From Bacillota bacterium (GTDB lineage: Bacteria; Bacillota; Clostridia; Christensenellales; SZUA-584): a stretch of DNA of 64,000 nt. The notes beneath the pieces were generated by a model. It was given only the letters and a program-made list of their open reading frames with translations, had not been told where the DNA came from and did not search any database. The DNA is taken from the NCBI GenBank assembly GCA_023436115.1, contig JAEZKQ010000030.1, forward strand, positions 186,001 to 250,000, written 5' to 3'. Positions 7,873 through 16,708 of this stretch are shown in pieces (position 1 is the first letter of the stretch; the number at the start of each line of letters is the position of its first letter). The translations under genes were made by a program, and so were the position numbers.

Positions 7873-9828
7873 TTAATAAACATTCCCGTTCTCACGGTAT
7901 GTTTTCCAGACGTTTTCGAAAAAGTCGTCGTCAGCAGGAATCGGCCTTACTTCTCTCCAACAGAACGTACACGCGGCATTAGCAAAGCTCACTTCCTGCA
8001 CCATACCGCCCATACTGCCATCGTCCAATGAAAACCGGAACTGTTCTGGCAGCCCATCACTGGGCTTTGTTCCTTTCTCATCATAGTATAAAGCCGAGCC
8101 GCGGCTGCGCCCCCCATGCTCCAAATAGTCCTTCATAGCGCTCAGGTAGACGTATTGACTAAGTAAAATATCGTAGTACCGATAAAGCTTTGGCAGGGAA
8201 TCGACGGAACCGATTTTTACACGCTGACCAAAATTGATTAATACATCTTTTGTTTCTGCAATGGCCTTAGATATTTGAGACAGGCTACGAACAGCCGCAC
8301 CCGCTTTGCTCATTCTCATTTGCGAATCCAGCACGTGAATGTTCACATTATCGGCATCACAAAATGACTGCTCTGACATTTCGATCAAACGGGTCATCTG
8401 CTTTCTTACTATATTCTCAAAACACTGAATATCGCATGTTTGCGAATGCCTGTTTTTTGAGATGTATTGCGCGGCCCGCATAGACCCCACCTGCCCGGCA
8501 TTAAGAGCGCTGCCGCCGGGTCTGTAAACGCCATGGCTTGCGCAGACTTCGCCTGCAGCAAAAAAACCTTCGATATTGGTTTGCCACCAGCAATCAATCG
8601 AGAGACCGCCGTTGTTATGCTGTGCACATAGCGCAATCTCTAAAGGGTCATGTTTAAGGTCAATACCCCTGCTTAAGTAAAAATCATACGCCGGAGCGTT
8701 CATATGGATAAGCCTGTCGACCGGCTTTCCAAAAAGCGCGCCCGATTTATCCAGATACTCTTTAGCCTCCGGATTCAGAAAAGCAAAATCCATATAGGCC
8801 GAATTACTTCTGTAATCCAGGAAGACTCTGCGTCCTTTTAAGCAGCTTTCGACATAAATAAAAATGTCGATCAAGGAAGATCCATTAACGGCCTTTCTGA
8901 CATCGAACGGCCACTGATATCCCTTAAGAAATATATAGTTTAATATATCGGCCTTATCAAAATGTTCATCATACAAGAATTCGCGCTCGTCGAGGCCGTC
9001 GACATCCGTAGAAATAAACCGAGGCAGAACCTGCATATAAGTGCCCGATACATTCCATCGCGGGGACACAGAGGCCAATCCATATTGCCACTCCGTCAAA
9101 TTCTTCCCCCTTACTCCGGCTTCAAATGCGATGCCAGAAGCGCCGAATTGTCCTTCGGGATAAACGGAATCGGCGTACATGCCCGCAGGCCCGCCCGTCG
9201 CGTATATGACGTTCTCGCAATGAAAAGCGACAAACCTTTTTTCCTTTTGATGAAGCTTATGCAAATTCAGACAAAGCAGCCCATACACTTTCTTTTGATC
9301 GGTCAATATAGCTATCACTTGAAGCCCTGAGTAGACAGGGATGTTCTTTGATAACACGGATTTCTCAAGACATTCCGTCATGATTTTTGAGGTTAAAGGG
9401 CCTGCCGAAGTGGCTCTTCGTTTCGGGTCATGATCTGTTTTATAACCGATATATTCACCGTAGCGGTTCGTCGGGAACGGCACGCCAAGCTCGCAAAGCC
9501 GCAAAAAGCATGTCGCCGAATTGGCCGCCTCGGCTAAAGCGATATCTCCGTCAACACATTGTCCGCTCATCAGTGTTTTTGTCAGATCCATGACCGAGTC
9601 ACTTTCATTTCCAGATAAGCCGAGTTTGTAGTAGGTTTGTTTGTCCGATCCGGTATTTCGCGAGGTGCTGATTTTCAAATCTTCACATATAATCGCTAAG
9701 TCATAGATGCCGTATGAATAGAGCCTGTCGGCTGCATTAAGAGCCGCAGCGCCTGCGCCCACAATAACGGTATTGAGCGATATAACGTCTACACTATGAT
9801 TCTTTACAACGATGCTGTTCATGTTCAT
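7873..9828 (-). CDS. FAD-dependent oxidoreductase, fumarate reductase/succinate dehydrogenase flavoprotein family
   Basis: A 651-residue soluble flavoprotein. The N-terminus has VIVGAGAAALNAADRL (Rossmann FAD motif) and the C-terminal half has GLSIDCWWQTNIEGFFAAGE followed by YRPGGSALNAGQVG, the second FAD contact typical of the SdhA/FrdA/L-aspartate-oxidase superfamily. No signal peptide or haem motif is seen, so it should be cytoplasmic, unlike periplasmic fumarate reductases. The tail carries CTFCWRE. It follows the SDR gene with 13 bases between them. It could reduce or oxidise a C-C bond of the same substrate handled by the SDR and OYE; the acceptor is unknown. The start at 9828 has only a weak ribosome site (CGGGA), and a second Met lies two codons on. 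Confidence 0.8.
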   Translation of the reverse strand: MNMNSIVVKNHSVDVISLNTVIVGAGAAALNAADRLYSYGIYDLAIICEDLKISTSRNTGSDKQTYYKLGLSGNESDSVMDLTKTLMSGQCVDGDIALAEAANSATCFLRLCELGVPFPTNRYGEYIGYKTDHDPKRRATSAGPLTSKIMTECLEKSVLSKNIPVYSGLQVIAILTDQKKVYGLLCLNLHKLHQKEKRFVAFHCENVIYATGGPAGMYADSVYPEGQFGASGIAFEAGVRGKNLTEWQYGLASVSPRWNVSGTYMQVLPRFISTDVDGLDEREFLYDEHFDKADILNYIFLKGYQWPFDVRKAVNGSSLIDIFIYVESCLKGRRVFLDYRSNSAYMDFAFLNPEAKEYLDKSGALFGKPVDRLIHMNAPAYDFYLSRGIDLKHDPLEIALCAQHNNGGLSIDCWWQTNIEGFFAAGEVCASHGVYRPGGSALNAGQVGSMRAAQYISKNRHSQTCDIQCFENIVRKQMTRLIEMSEQSFCDADNVNIHVLDSQMRMSKAGAAVRSLSQISKAIAETKDVLINFGQRVKIGSVDSLPKLYRYYDILLSQYVYLSAMKDYLEHGGRSRGSALYYDEKGTKPSDGLPEQFRFSLDDGSMGGMVQEVSFANAACTFCWREVRPIPADDDFFENVWKTYRENGNVY

Positions 9829-9841
9829 CCCGTTTTAAGTT

Positions 9842-10603
9842 TTATAACCGTTTTATATGGAATCCGCCGTCAACATTGATGACCTCTCCGGTTGAGTAGT
9901 TCAAGTAATCGGAGCAAAATATCGATACCGCTTTGGCGACATCTTCAGGTTGTCCCCAGCGTGTAATCGGACAGATACCCTTTTCAAACAGTTCGTCATA
10001 TTTCGCTTTTACACCGGCAGTCATATCTGTCGAGATAATACCCGGCCTGACCTCATAAACATAGATCGACTCACGCGCAAGCCTGTCGGCGTAGAGCTTT
10101 GTGAGCATCGATACACCCGCTTTGGATACGCAATACTCACCCCTGTTGACAGACGACACAGCTGAAGAAATCGACGTGATATTGACGATCGTTCCTTTTT
10201 TATGGGAGAGCGGCTGCTGCGCGATCATTTGTTTCGCGACCAGCTGTGACATAAACATTGTCGCTTTAAGGTTAATTGATACGACCTCATCAAAGCTCTC
10301 TTCCGTCATATCCAAAATATCCGCTCTCACTTGCGGAGCTACACCAGCGTTATTCACCAAAACATCAACGCGACCATAGGTATCTAACGCTAAGTCCAGG
10401 CAACGCTGTCTGTCTTTTGGGCTAGTCACATCTCCCTGAACGCTTATGCAGCTGCTGCCTTGAAGCGCTTTTAAATTTTCTTTTATTTTATCATTCAAGT
10501 GCGCATGCATAATGACGACATTGCAGCCTTCGCTAAGCAATTGTTTAACAATGGCATATCCAATTCCCCGGCTTCCGCCCGTGACGATGGCTGTCTGTTT
10601 CAT
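9842..10603 (-). CDS. Short-chain dehydrogenase/reductase (3-oxoacyl reductase type)
   Basis: A 253-residue classical SDR: TGGSRGIGYAI cofactor motif at the N-terminus, NNAGVA near residue 87, catalytic Ser in ITSISSAVSSV and YCVSKAG with the Tyr/Lys pair near 155, and C-terminal NVDGGFHI. The set predicts an NAD(P)H-dependent alcohol/ketone interconversion. The start follows AGGAGAG. It is the first gene of the left-going operon with the flavoprotein, divergent from the AraC regulator, and its promoter carries the shared 26-bp element. Assignment to fatty-acid synthesis (FabG) is unlikely given the context. Confidence 0.85.
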   Translation of the reverse strand: MKQTAIVTGGSRGIGYAIVKQLLSEGCNVVIMHAHLNDKIKENLKALQGSSCISVQGDVTSPKDRQRCLDLALDTYGRVDVLVNNAGVAPQVRADILDMTEESFDEVVSINLKATMFMSQLVAKQMIAQQPLSHKKGTIVNITSISSAVSSVNRGEYCVSKAGVSMLTKLYADRLARESIYVYEVRPGIISTDMTAGVKAKYDELFEKGICPITRWGQPEDVAKAVSIFCSDYLNYSTGEVINVDGGFHIKRL

Positions 10604-10653
10604 GACTGCTCTCCTAAATCTAAAGCTTAATAAAATCTCACCAAAATAATTCT

Positions 10654-10712
10654 ATAATATTATCCATCGATAATATATAATTAGGCTGTACAAAAATTAG
10701 CGTTTATTGCAC
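10654..10712. promoter_or_regulatory. Divergent promoter with second copy of the 26-bp AraC-type site
   Basis: Bases 10687-10712 read TGTACAAAAATTAGCGT then TTATTGCAC, the partner of the element at 7838-7863. For the SDR operon a minus-strand TATTAT (10654-10659) lies 28 bases away, the same geometry as at the OYE promoter. The element ends 15 bases before the ATG of the araC-type gene on the other strand, so occupancy could also repress that gene. The regulator is most simply the adjacent AraC protein. Confidence 0.6.
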
Positions 10713-10727
10713 TTGAGGAAATCAAAT

Positions 10728-11564
10728 ATGAGATCGGAAAACACAAGTAGGGACGGTATTGATATTTATTACAGTGAGACCCCGGATTTTCATGTCGTCA
10801 ACACGCATTTCCATAATGTCTATCAGATGATATACGTCTGTGAAGGCAATGCTAGTATAAAGATAGACAATAAAAACTACAACGTAACTAAAAGCTGTAT
10901 TATCTTTATCAGCAATCTCGAAAAACATTCCGTTAGCATACAAAAATCGCCCTATAAGCGGTATGTGATATCGCTTGCGCCGAATTTTTGTCATATGATG
11001 CTCAAGGATTCATTGCTGCTCTCAGTACTCGTGCAGCGTCCCGCCGAGTTTTCCCACGTGATAGCGCTTAGCGATGATTTGGCCGAAAGCGTGGAAAAGA
11101 TACTCGGCGCAATGATGAAAGAAAAAAACCAGCAACAAGCGTTTTATACGATACGATTAGCGTCGCTTGTCACCGAGCTGCTTATCCGTTTATACCGCTG
11201 CTTCGGCTCTTATTTCCCGCTCAACAATAAAAGCAGAGCGGCCAATATTGTGACTGACATTCAGCGTTACATCGCTGACAATGCGCAAAATGACTTAACG
11301 CTTGAACAAATGGCCGCCATGCATTATGTCAGCAAATATTATCTGACACGTATTTTTAAAGACATCACCGGATATACGTTCAAGGACTATTTGATTTTGC
11401 ACAGGCTGTCAATCGCCAAGGATCTTTTGATTCACACCGATCTATCGGTGACGGATGTATGTTTTCAGTCAGGCTACAATAACATCAATCACTTTATTCG
11501 TATCTTTAAAAACTATGAAGGCGTGACACCATACCAGTATAAGAAGTCTTATAAGCCTTTATGA
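10728..11564 (+). CDS. AraC-family transcriptional regulator of the redox/KDG cluster
   Basis: About 278 residues from the ATG at 10728, which has GAGGA 8 bases upstream; an in-frame TTG at 10707 lacks such a site. The N-terminal cupin-like sensor contains HFHNVYQMIYVCEG, and the C-terminal 100 residues are an AraC double helix-turn-helix: LTLEQMAAMHYVSKYYLTRIF and later DVCFQSGYNNINHFIRIFK, then GVTPYQYKK. It is divergent from the SDR operon and probably binds the repeated 26-bp sites. Its end overlaps the convergent thioredoxin reductase-like gene by 6 bases. Confidence 0.88.
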   Translation: MRSENTSRDGIDIYYSETPDFHVVNTHFHNVYQMIYVCEGNASIKIDNKNYNVTKSCIIFISNLEKHSVSIQKSPYKRYVISLAPNFCHMMLKDSLLLSVLVQRPAEFSHVIALSDDLAESVEKILGAMMKEKNQQQAFYTIRLASLVTELLIRLYRCFGSYFPLNNKSRAANIVTDIQRYIADNAQNDLTLEQMAAMHYVSKYYLTRIFKDITGYTFKDYLILHRLSIAKDLLIHTDLSVTDVCFQSGYNNINHFIRIFKNYEGVTPYQYKKSYKPL

Positions 11565-12422
11565 TTTGAGGCTTCTTATATACTTGACGGCCTGCGTTCC
11601 TGCTTTTGCCCCTTCATAAACCGCTTTTGCCACTTGCATCATGCCGCCCGTGCAATCTCCAGCGGCGTATAGGCCGGGTATTGACGTGGCCATATTCTCA
11701 TCTACCTTTATTTTTAAGCCTTCCGTTTCGGCTCCCAGCTTTTTAGCAAGATCGCTGCTTCCGGCCACACCGATTGCAACAAAAACACCCGCAAAAGGAA
11801 GTGTTGTTCCGTCGTCAAATCTGATGCCTTCCACCACGTCTTTGCCTTCAATGGCGGTAATTTTCTTCGTAATAATAGCGATATCATTGGGAAACTCGGG
11901 TATGGGTGCTGCCCCATTCGTCAGCAGCGTAACCGATTTGACAACGTGTTTAAGCTCCATGGCCTCATGGAGAGCATATTCACAGCATCCCAGTACCGCA
12001 ACATCTTTGCCTTTGTAGAAAAAAGCGTCGCAGGTCGAGCAATAACTGATGCCTTTCCCCTCAAAATCATGGAATCCATTTATTTTCGGCGCTGTTCTGT
12101 TGGAGCCGGTTGCCATAATAACGCATTGTGCTTGATAGTCTTGACTTTTTGTTTTAACAATGAATCCATCTTCATAACCGATGCTGACAACTTGATCATT
12201 GATCATTTTAGCGCCGACCCGTTCAGCCTGCAAAATGCCATCGCTGAGCAGCTTTTCTCCGGTAATCGGTTCGGCAAAACCGTAATAGTTTTCTATCTTA
12301 TCTGCCTTTGTCAATGCGCTGCTATTCTCGCTGATAATCAATGTGTTAAGTCTTGCGCGGGCTGTGTATATGGCCGCAGATATTCCTGCCGGGCCGCTTC
12401 CTATAACGATGATATCATTCAT
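11559..12422 (-). CDS. Thioredoxin reductase-like flavoprotein lacking the NADPH motif
   Basis: A 287-residue FAD protein with GSGPAGISAAIYTAR at the N-terminus, the redox pair CSTC near residue 134, and AAGDCTGG near the C-terminus for FAD. The central nucleotide-binding motif that should read GGGDSA is GCCEYA, and the HRR segment that holds the NADPH 2'-phosphate is absent; the protein is also shorter than the usual 305-320. This matches the ferredoxin-dependent flavin thioredoxin reductases (FFTR) and related pyridine-nucleotide-independent forms known from clostridia. The electron donor is therefore probably not NADPH, which is inference. The start follows GAGGG. No thioredoxin gene is adjacent. 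Confidence 0.8.
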   Translation of the reverse strand: MNDIIVIGSGPAGISAAIYTARARLNTLIISENSSALTKADKIENYYGFAEPITGEKLLSDGILQAERVGAKMINDQVVSIGYEDGFIVKTKSQDYQAQCVIMATGSNRTAPKINGFHDFEGKGISYCSTCDAFFYKGKDVAVLGCCEYALHEAMELKHVVKSVTLLTNGAAPIPEFPNDIAIITKKITAIEGKDVVEGIRFDDGTTLPFAGVFVAIGVAGSSDLAKKLGAETEGLKIKVDENMATSIPGLYAAGDCTGGMMQVAKAVYEGAKAGTQAVKYIRSLKS

Positions 12423-12512
12423 GTCAGATTGCCCTCACTTTCCATTACTCTATCGCTAGTTTTTCCATCGCTATGATATAAATACCCCGGGAGTAGACCG
12501 GAGAATCGCTAA

Positions 12513-12543
12513 AATAAAAAACTGCCGGACTGAAGCCGACAGT
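12513..12543 (-). terminator. Terminator of the PNPOx-like gene
   Basis: On the minus strand ACTGTCGG and CCGGCAGT pair around a CTTCAGT-type loop and are followed by TTTTTTATTTT, starting about 20 bases after the stop at 12562. Confidence 0.7.
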
Positions 12544-12561
12544 TGCAGAATTGGTTTAATA

Positions 12562-13005
12562 TTAAAATTCAATACGAGGCGCTTGCCTCTCTTTAAGATT
12601 CCAAGACATGTTCCAAATGTATGCGGTTCCTTTGACGATACGGAATATCACGACCTCCGTATTCACACCGGCACGCTCGATATTGTCTTTAAGCCATGCT
12701 CTTTCCTGCAATAAACGCTCGCATAGCTCGTTGTCATTAACGATCTCGGCCACACCGGTAACGCGAAGTGTTTCAAAATTCACAGGGTCATTGGCATTTC
12801 GTACAAAGCATACCTCCACCTTTGGGTTGTCTTGTATCTGCTTATAAAGGCTTTTTGACATGCCTGTATGAAAGTAAAAGCCGCTCTCATCGGCAAACCA
12901 CATGAGCATTCCTCGTACACGCGGCTGATCATCTTCACTGGTCGCAAGCCAGCCTGATGGATTTTGATTGGCAAACATCAAGACATCATTGAGCTTTTCA
13001 TTCAT
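12562..13005 (-). CDS. Pyridoxamine 5'-phosphate oxidase-like FMN-binding protein
   Basis: About 147 residues from the ATG at 13005, which follows CTGGAGGG; the longer frame from 13041 contains that ribosome site and is less likely. The split beta-barrel fold shows in GWLATSEDDQPRVRGM, GFYFHTG and the sequence ending GTAYIWNM. Members bind flavin or F420 and act as small reductases or stress-related proteins (general stress protein 26 type); the substrate is not known. It lies between the thioredoxin reductase-like gene and the second AraC regulator, all on the minus strand, and has its own terminator. Confidence 0.8.
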   Translation of the reverse strand: MNEKLNDVLMFANQNPSGWLATSEDDQPRVRGMLMWFADESGFYFHTGMSKSLYKQIQDNPKVEVCFVRNANDPVNFETLRVTGVAEIVNDNELCERLLQERAWLKDNIERAGVNTEVVIFRIVKGTAYIWNMSWNLKERQAPRIEF

Positions 13006-13090
13006 TTCTGATCCCTCCAGAAATATAATTATTTCACTCAATGATAAAGCAGAGTGGCTGCAATCTCTTTCAAAATCCTATTATGTTTTT

Positions 13091-14005
13091 TCAAAATTTG
13101 CACTTATTACTAAAGATCTGGCGGTATGACGATGGCGTCATTTTGTATTTTTCTATAAAGCAATATGAAAAATAAGATGATGTATTAAATCCACACTTAA
13201 GAGCGATTTCTGTCAGATTGTCCATATGGTGAACCAACATATGACGGGCTTTTTGCAAACGTATCGAATTTAGAAAATCAATTGGTGTCGCCCCTGTTAC
13301 TGATTTAAATATCTTTGTGAAATATCCTGTCGAAAGATTAACATGATCGGCAAGGATTTCTATGGTTATCTTATTTGAAAAATGACTGTTCATATAGGCG
13401 ATGGCTTTATCGACCTCGAAACGATCATATAGATGAACAGGTGTCTGCTTATTCGGAATGATGCTGCGAACAATGTAGTGCGTTATAGTGGGAACGAGGC
13501 AATCAAGGAGATTATGATTATTGTTTCCGCCTTTACCGGCTTCAAGCATAAAGCATCGCAGCAAACCCAGCAGCTCCGGATGCGGAGTAAAAATCTCTCC
13601 ATAAAAGACCGGCACCGGCTGAATGTATTGCGATATTATTTCATCAAAAAACTCCTTATCAACCAAGATGGCTATATAACTCTGGAATGTGTCTTCTTCT
13701 GTTTCCTGATGCGGAATATCGGGTGATAAGGCTGACAGACATTTACCGTCTGAAATATCGTGTGAAACGTCTTCCCCATTTACAATAAAGTTAGTGATGG
13801 GCTGAAAATAATAAATAAATGAATAAGCGGGATGTGTGTGGCTGGGCCTGATGGCATAATCACATTGCCCGAAAGTCGGAATGTAAATACTCAATTGAGG
13901 ATGAAAAAAACAGTCTGTTTTATTTATTATAGCTTGGGCAACGCCTTCATCCATAGGACCGACGAGCTTATTCATAATACCGAAATTCGTATGAGATAAT
14001 GCCAT
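13091..14005 (-). CDS. AraC-family transcriptional regulator
   Basis: About 304 residues from the ATG at 14005 (GAGG upstream). The N-terminal half is a cupin-like ligand domain with RPSHTHPAYSFIYYF, and the C-terminal domain has the two helix-turn-helix units: ITIEILADHVNLSTGYFTKIF and EIALKCGFNTSSYFSYCF. The target may be the PNPOx-like gene 85 bases downstream or the amino-acid transporter upstream; neither is shown by a clear site. This is a paralogue of, not a duplicate of, the regulator at 10.7 kb. Confidence 0.85.
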   Translation of the reverse strand: MALSHTNFGIMNKLVGPMDEGVAQAIINKTDCFFHPQLSIYIPTFGQCDYAIRPSHTHPAYSFIYYFQPITNFIVNGEDVSHDISDGKCLSALSPDIPHQETEEDTFQSYIAILVDKEFFDEIISQYIQPVPVFYGEIFTPHPELLGLLRCFMLEAGKGGNNNHNLLDCLVPTITHYIVRSIIPNKQTPVHLYDRFEVDKAIAYMNSHFSNKITIEILADHVNLSTGYFTKIFKSVTGATPIDFLNSIRLQKARHMLVHHMDNLTEIALKCGFNTSSYFSYCFIEKYKMTPSSYRQIFSNKCKF

Positions 14006-14056
14006 ATAAAACCTCAAGCAAAATTATAATATGAACATTTAAAGTTTATCTGCTTA

Positions 14057-14092
14057 TTAAAAAACCCCATTAACCAAAGTGCCAATGAGGTT
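14057..14092 (-). terminator. Terminator of the amino-acid ABC importer operon
   Basis: On the minus strand AACCTCATT (14084-14092) pairs with AATGGGGTT (14063-14071) with one G-T pair and is followed by a T-run. Confidence 0.75.
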
Positions 14093-14117
14093 TGTCAACT
14101 CTATCCTTTGCGGTATT

Positions 14118-14855
14118 TTACCCAAGCACTCTTGTTAAGAATTTGCGGGTACGCTCCTGACGCGGAGCACCGAATATCACATCGGGCGTATCCTCTTCCA
14201 CGATCACGCCTTCGTCCATAAAACAGACACGGTTCGATACGTCCCGGGCGAATGCCATTTCATGTGTCACGATCAGCATTGTCAGTCCCGAGCCCGCGAG
14301 AGACTTCATAACCGAAAGAACCTCGCCTACCATCTCGGGGTCTAACGCAGACGTGGGTTCGTCAAACAGCAGCACCTCAGGGTCCATGGACAACGCCCTG
14401 GCGATAGCCACACGCTGTTTTTGACCGCCGGAAATCTGTTTTGGCTTTGCGTCGATAAATTGCAGCATGCCGACTTTTTCAAGGAAGTGCTTTGCACGCT
14501 CTTCAGCTTCGCTGCGCTTTCTACCCAGCACCTTCACCTGCCCGACCACGCAGTTATTAAGCACATTCATGTTGTTAAACAGGTTAAATTGCTGAAACAC
14601 CATGCCTACATGTGTACGGTATTTTGTAATTGGCATATCAGAATGCTGAATATCTTTGCCGTGATAGAGTATCTCGCCCTTTGTGGGCGTCTCCAAAAGG
14701 TTTACGCACCGAAGCAGCGTGGACTTACCCGAACCGGAGGAGCCGATAATGCAAACGACCTCCCCTTTCGCCACGCTGAAGTTTATATCTTTGAGAACCT
14801 CATTGTTGCCGAAATTCTTCCCAAGATGGTTGATTTGAATTACCGCGTCAGTCAT
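14118..14855 (-). CDS. Polar amino-acid ABC transporter ATP-binding protein
   Basis: A 245-residue ATPase of the GlnQ/HisP group. Walker A GSSGSGKST (about 37), Q-loop VFQQFNLF, signature ISGGQKQRVAIARAL, Walker B LLFDEPTSALDPE and switch His in VTHEM are all intact. It is the last gene of the operon substrate-binding protein - permease - ATPase, with an 8-base overlap to the permease stop. It should energise uptake of a polar amino acid or related small solute. Confidence 0.92.
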   Translation of the reverse strand: MTDAVIQINHLGKNFGNNEVLKDINFSVAKGEVVCIIGSSGSGKSTLLRCVNLLETPTKGEILYHGKDIQHSDMPITKYRTHVGMVFQQFNLFNNMNVLNNCVVGQVKVLGRKRSEAEERAKHFLEKVGMLQFIDAKPKQISGGQKQRVAIARALSMDPEVLLFDEPTSALDPEMVGEVLSVMKSLAGSGLTMLIVTHEMAFARDVSNRVCFMDEGVIVEEDTPDVIFGAPRQERTRKFLTRVLG

Positions 14856-15645
14856 TGTTCTTCCCCTGTTTTTTTGCTTTGATTAATAAAGTCATCTCTT
14901 CGGCCGTCATGTTTTGCGATCCGCGTAGATTGTACGAGGCAGGCCCGTCCATTCTCTTTTCAATCATAAGAAGTATACGGGTTATCGTGAAGTTGATCAC
15001 AAGATAGATCACGCATGCGATAAACGCTGCTTCAAAGAACCGTACAAAAGTACCGGCTGCCGATTTTGTGATAAAGAACAACTCCGAAACGGATATGACA
15101 CTAAGCACAGAGCTATCCTTAATGTTAATGACAAACTCGTTACCGATGGATGGCATGATGTTGCGTAGTGCCTGCGGTAAAATGACATGTATCATTGTCT
15201 GCCAATGTGTCATACCGATGGACTGAGCGCCCTCTGTTTGTCCGCTGTCTACAGAGATGATTCCTCCGCGCACAATCTCAGCCATATAAGCGCCGGTATT
15301 GATCGAAACGACGACAATACCAGCTACCAGCGGCGACATGTCAAGGCCAAACATTTCAGCTGACCCGTAGTAAATCAGCATGGCCTGAACCATCATGGGG
15401 GTCGTGCGGAATACCTCTACATAAGCCGTCAGTATTCCGCGCGCTATTTTTAATAGTATCTTCTTAAAAATGTTATCCTTTGGCCGGATCGGAATGGTGC
15501 GTATGACCGCAACCAGAGCACCGATAAGAAAGCCAACAATTGTACCCGCGATGGCAATTAATATCGTGTAAAGTGCGCCTTGCAAAAACAAAGGTCCGTA
15601 TTGTTCAAGTATGTATAAGACTCCACCAAAAAACGATTCCGGCAT
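14848..15645 (-). CDS. Polar amino-acid ABC transporter permease
   Basis: A 265-residue HisM/GlnP-type inner-membrane permease with about five hydrophobic segments; the first follows an N-terminal stretch of about 20 residues. The family loop reads GGIISVDSGQTEGAQSIGMT, the EAA-type coupling motif that contacts the ATPase. One permease gene is present, so it probably works as a homodimer. It overlaps the ATPase start by 8 bases. Confidence 0.92.
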   Translation of the reverse strand: MPESFFGGVLYILEQYGPLFLQGALYTILIAIAGTIVGFLIGALVAVIRTIPIRPKDNIFKKILLKIARGILTAYVEVFRTTPMMVQAMLIYYGSAEMFGLDMSPLVAGIVVVSINTGAYMAEIVRGGIISVDSGQTEGAQSIGMTHWQTMIHVILPQALRNIMPSIGNEFVINIKDSSVLSVISVSELFFITKSAAGTFVRFFEAAFIACVIYLVINFTITRILLMIEKRMDGPASYNLRGSQNMTAEEMTLLIKAKKQGKNND

Positions 15646-15669
15646 TGGTAACTCCCTAAAGTTGTTTTA

Positions 15670-16575
15670 TTATCCCTGTAAAGGCTGCTGTTTCACAGCT
15701 GTATTCATGAGTTCCTGACGCTGCTCTTCAGAAATACCGGCAAGTATCTCATTGATTTTGCTAATAAGCTCTTCCTGACCCTTCTTAATGGCAACAGCCA
15801 CAGCTGTATCGTCCGAAGATGCTTCAAAGCCTTCGCCCTCGGCGAATTCTACAAATGTCAGATCAGGATTAGACTCCATAGCCGATACCGCGCCCGGACG
15901 CTCGGAAATGTAGCCGTCGATTTTTCCGGACTCCAAAGCAACGATCATGGCCGGGAATGTTTCCATAGCCGTCTGCTGATTCACGCCTTCGATCTGCGGA
16001 ATCACAGTATAATGGAATGTATTGAGCTGTCCGGTGATCTTCGCTCCGGCAAAGTCTGAGAGTTTTGTGGCACTGGCATAAGGGCTGTCTTTTTTCACAA
16101 CGATAACCAATTCCGAGTTGTAATAGTTGTCTGTGAAATCAACCGTCGCTTTACGCTTTTCCGTCGGTGACATACCGGCGATAATCGCGTCGATTTTGCC
16201 GGATGTTAAGGCGGGAGGCAGTCCGTCCCATTCCGTTTTCACGATGACAAGCTTTTTGCCAAGACCTTCAGCGATTATTTTTGCGATCTCAACGTCATAG
16301 CCGCCGGCATAGCCGCCGCTGGAAAGCTCGATAGCTCCGTTGCTGTCGTCTGTCTGTGTCCAGTTGAAAGGCGGATAGTTGCATTCCATACCGACGCGGA
16401 ACTCTTCTTGGGTTTCGGCCGATTCGTCGGCTGCCGCAGTCTCATCAACTGCCGGGGATTTATCAGTTGCCGGGGATTTATCAGCCGCAGGCTGCGTGTT
16501 AGGTGTGCAACCGGCAAGGCCAATAACGCCAACAAGCATGACCAGAACTAAGATAAACGCAAATATTTTCTTCAT
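15670..16575 (-). CDS. Amino-acid ABC transporter substrate-binding lipoprotein
   Basis: A 301-residue lipoprotein: signal peptide and lipobox VGVIGLAGC, then a flexible linker with repeated ADKSPA/TDKSPA units, then a PBPb-type (SBP_bac_3) binding fold starting FRVGMECNYPPFNW. The motif GYDVEIAKIIAE and FDGLPPALTSGKID-like WDGLPPALTSGKIDA mark the polar amino-acid class. It is the first gene of the three-gene importer, 24 bases from the permease, with GGAGAG before its ATG. The exact ligand cannot be told. Confidence 0.9.
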   Translation of the reverse strand: MKKIFAFILVLVMLVGVIGLAGCTPNTQPAADKSPATDKSPAVDETAAADESAETQEEFRVGMECNYPPFNWTQTDDSNGAIELSSGGYAGGYDVEIAKIIAEGLGKKLVIVKTEWDGLPPALTSGKIDAIIAGMSPTEKRKATVDFTDNYYNSELVIVVKKDSPYASATKLSDFAGAKITGQLNTFHYTVIPQIEGVNQQTAMETFPAMIVALESGKIDGYISERPGAVSAMESNPDLTFVEFAEGEGFEASSDDTAVAVAIKKGQEELISKINEILAGISEEQRQELMNTAVKQQPLQG

Positions 16576-16708
16576 GTTTCTCTCCTATATAAGTAATTAT
16601 AATTTAACATATTAACAGAGCAAAATTACACTATTTATATTCTCATTTTCTTATCATTTCGTCAAGTAAAAACAGTATTGTATCACTTATTCGCATAATT
16701 GGCATGCT

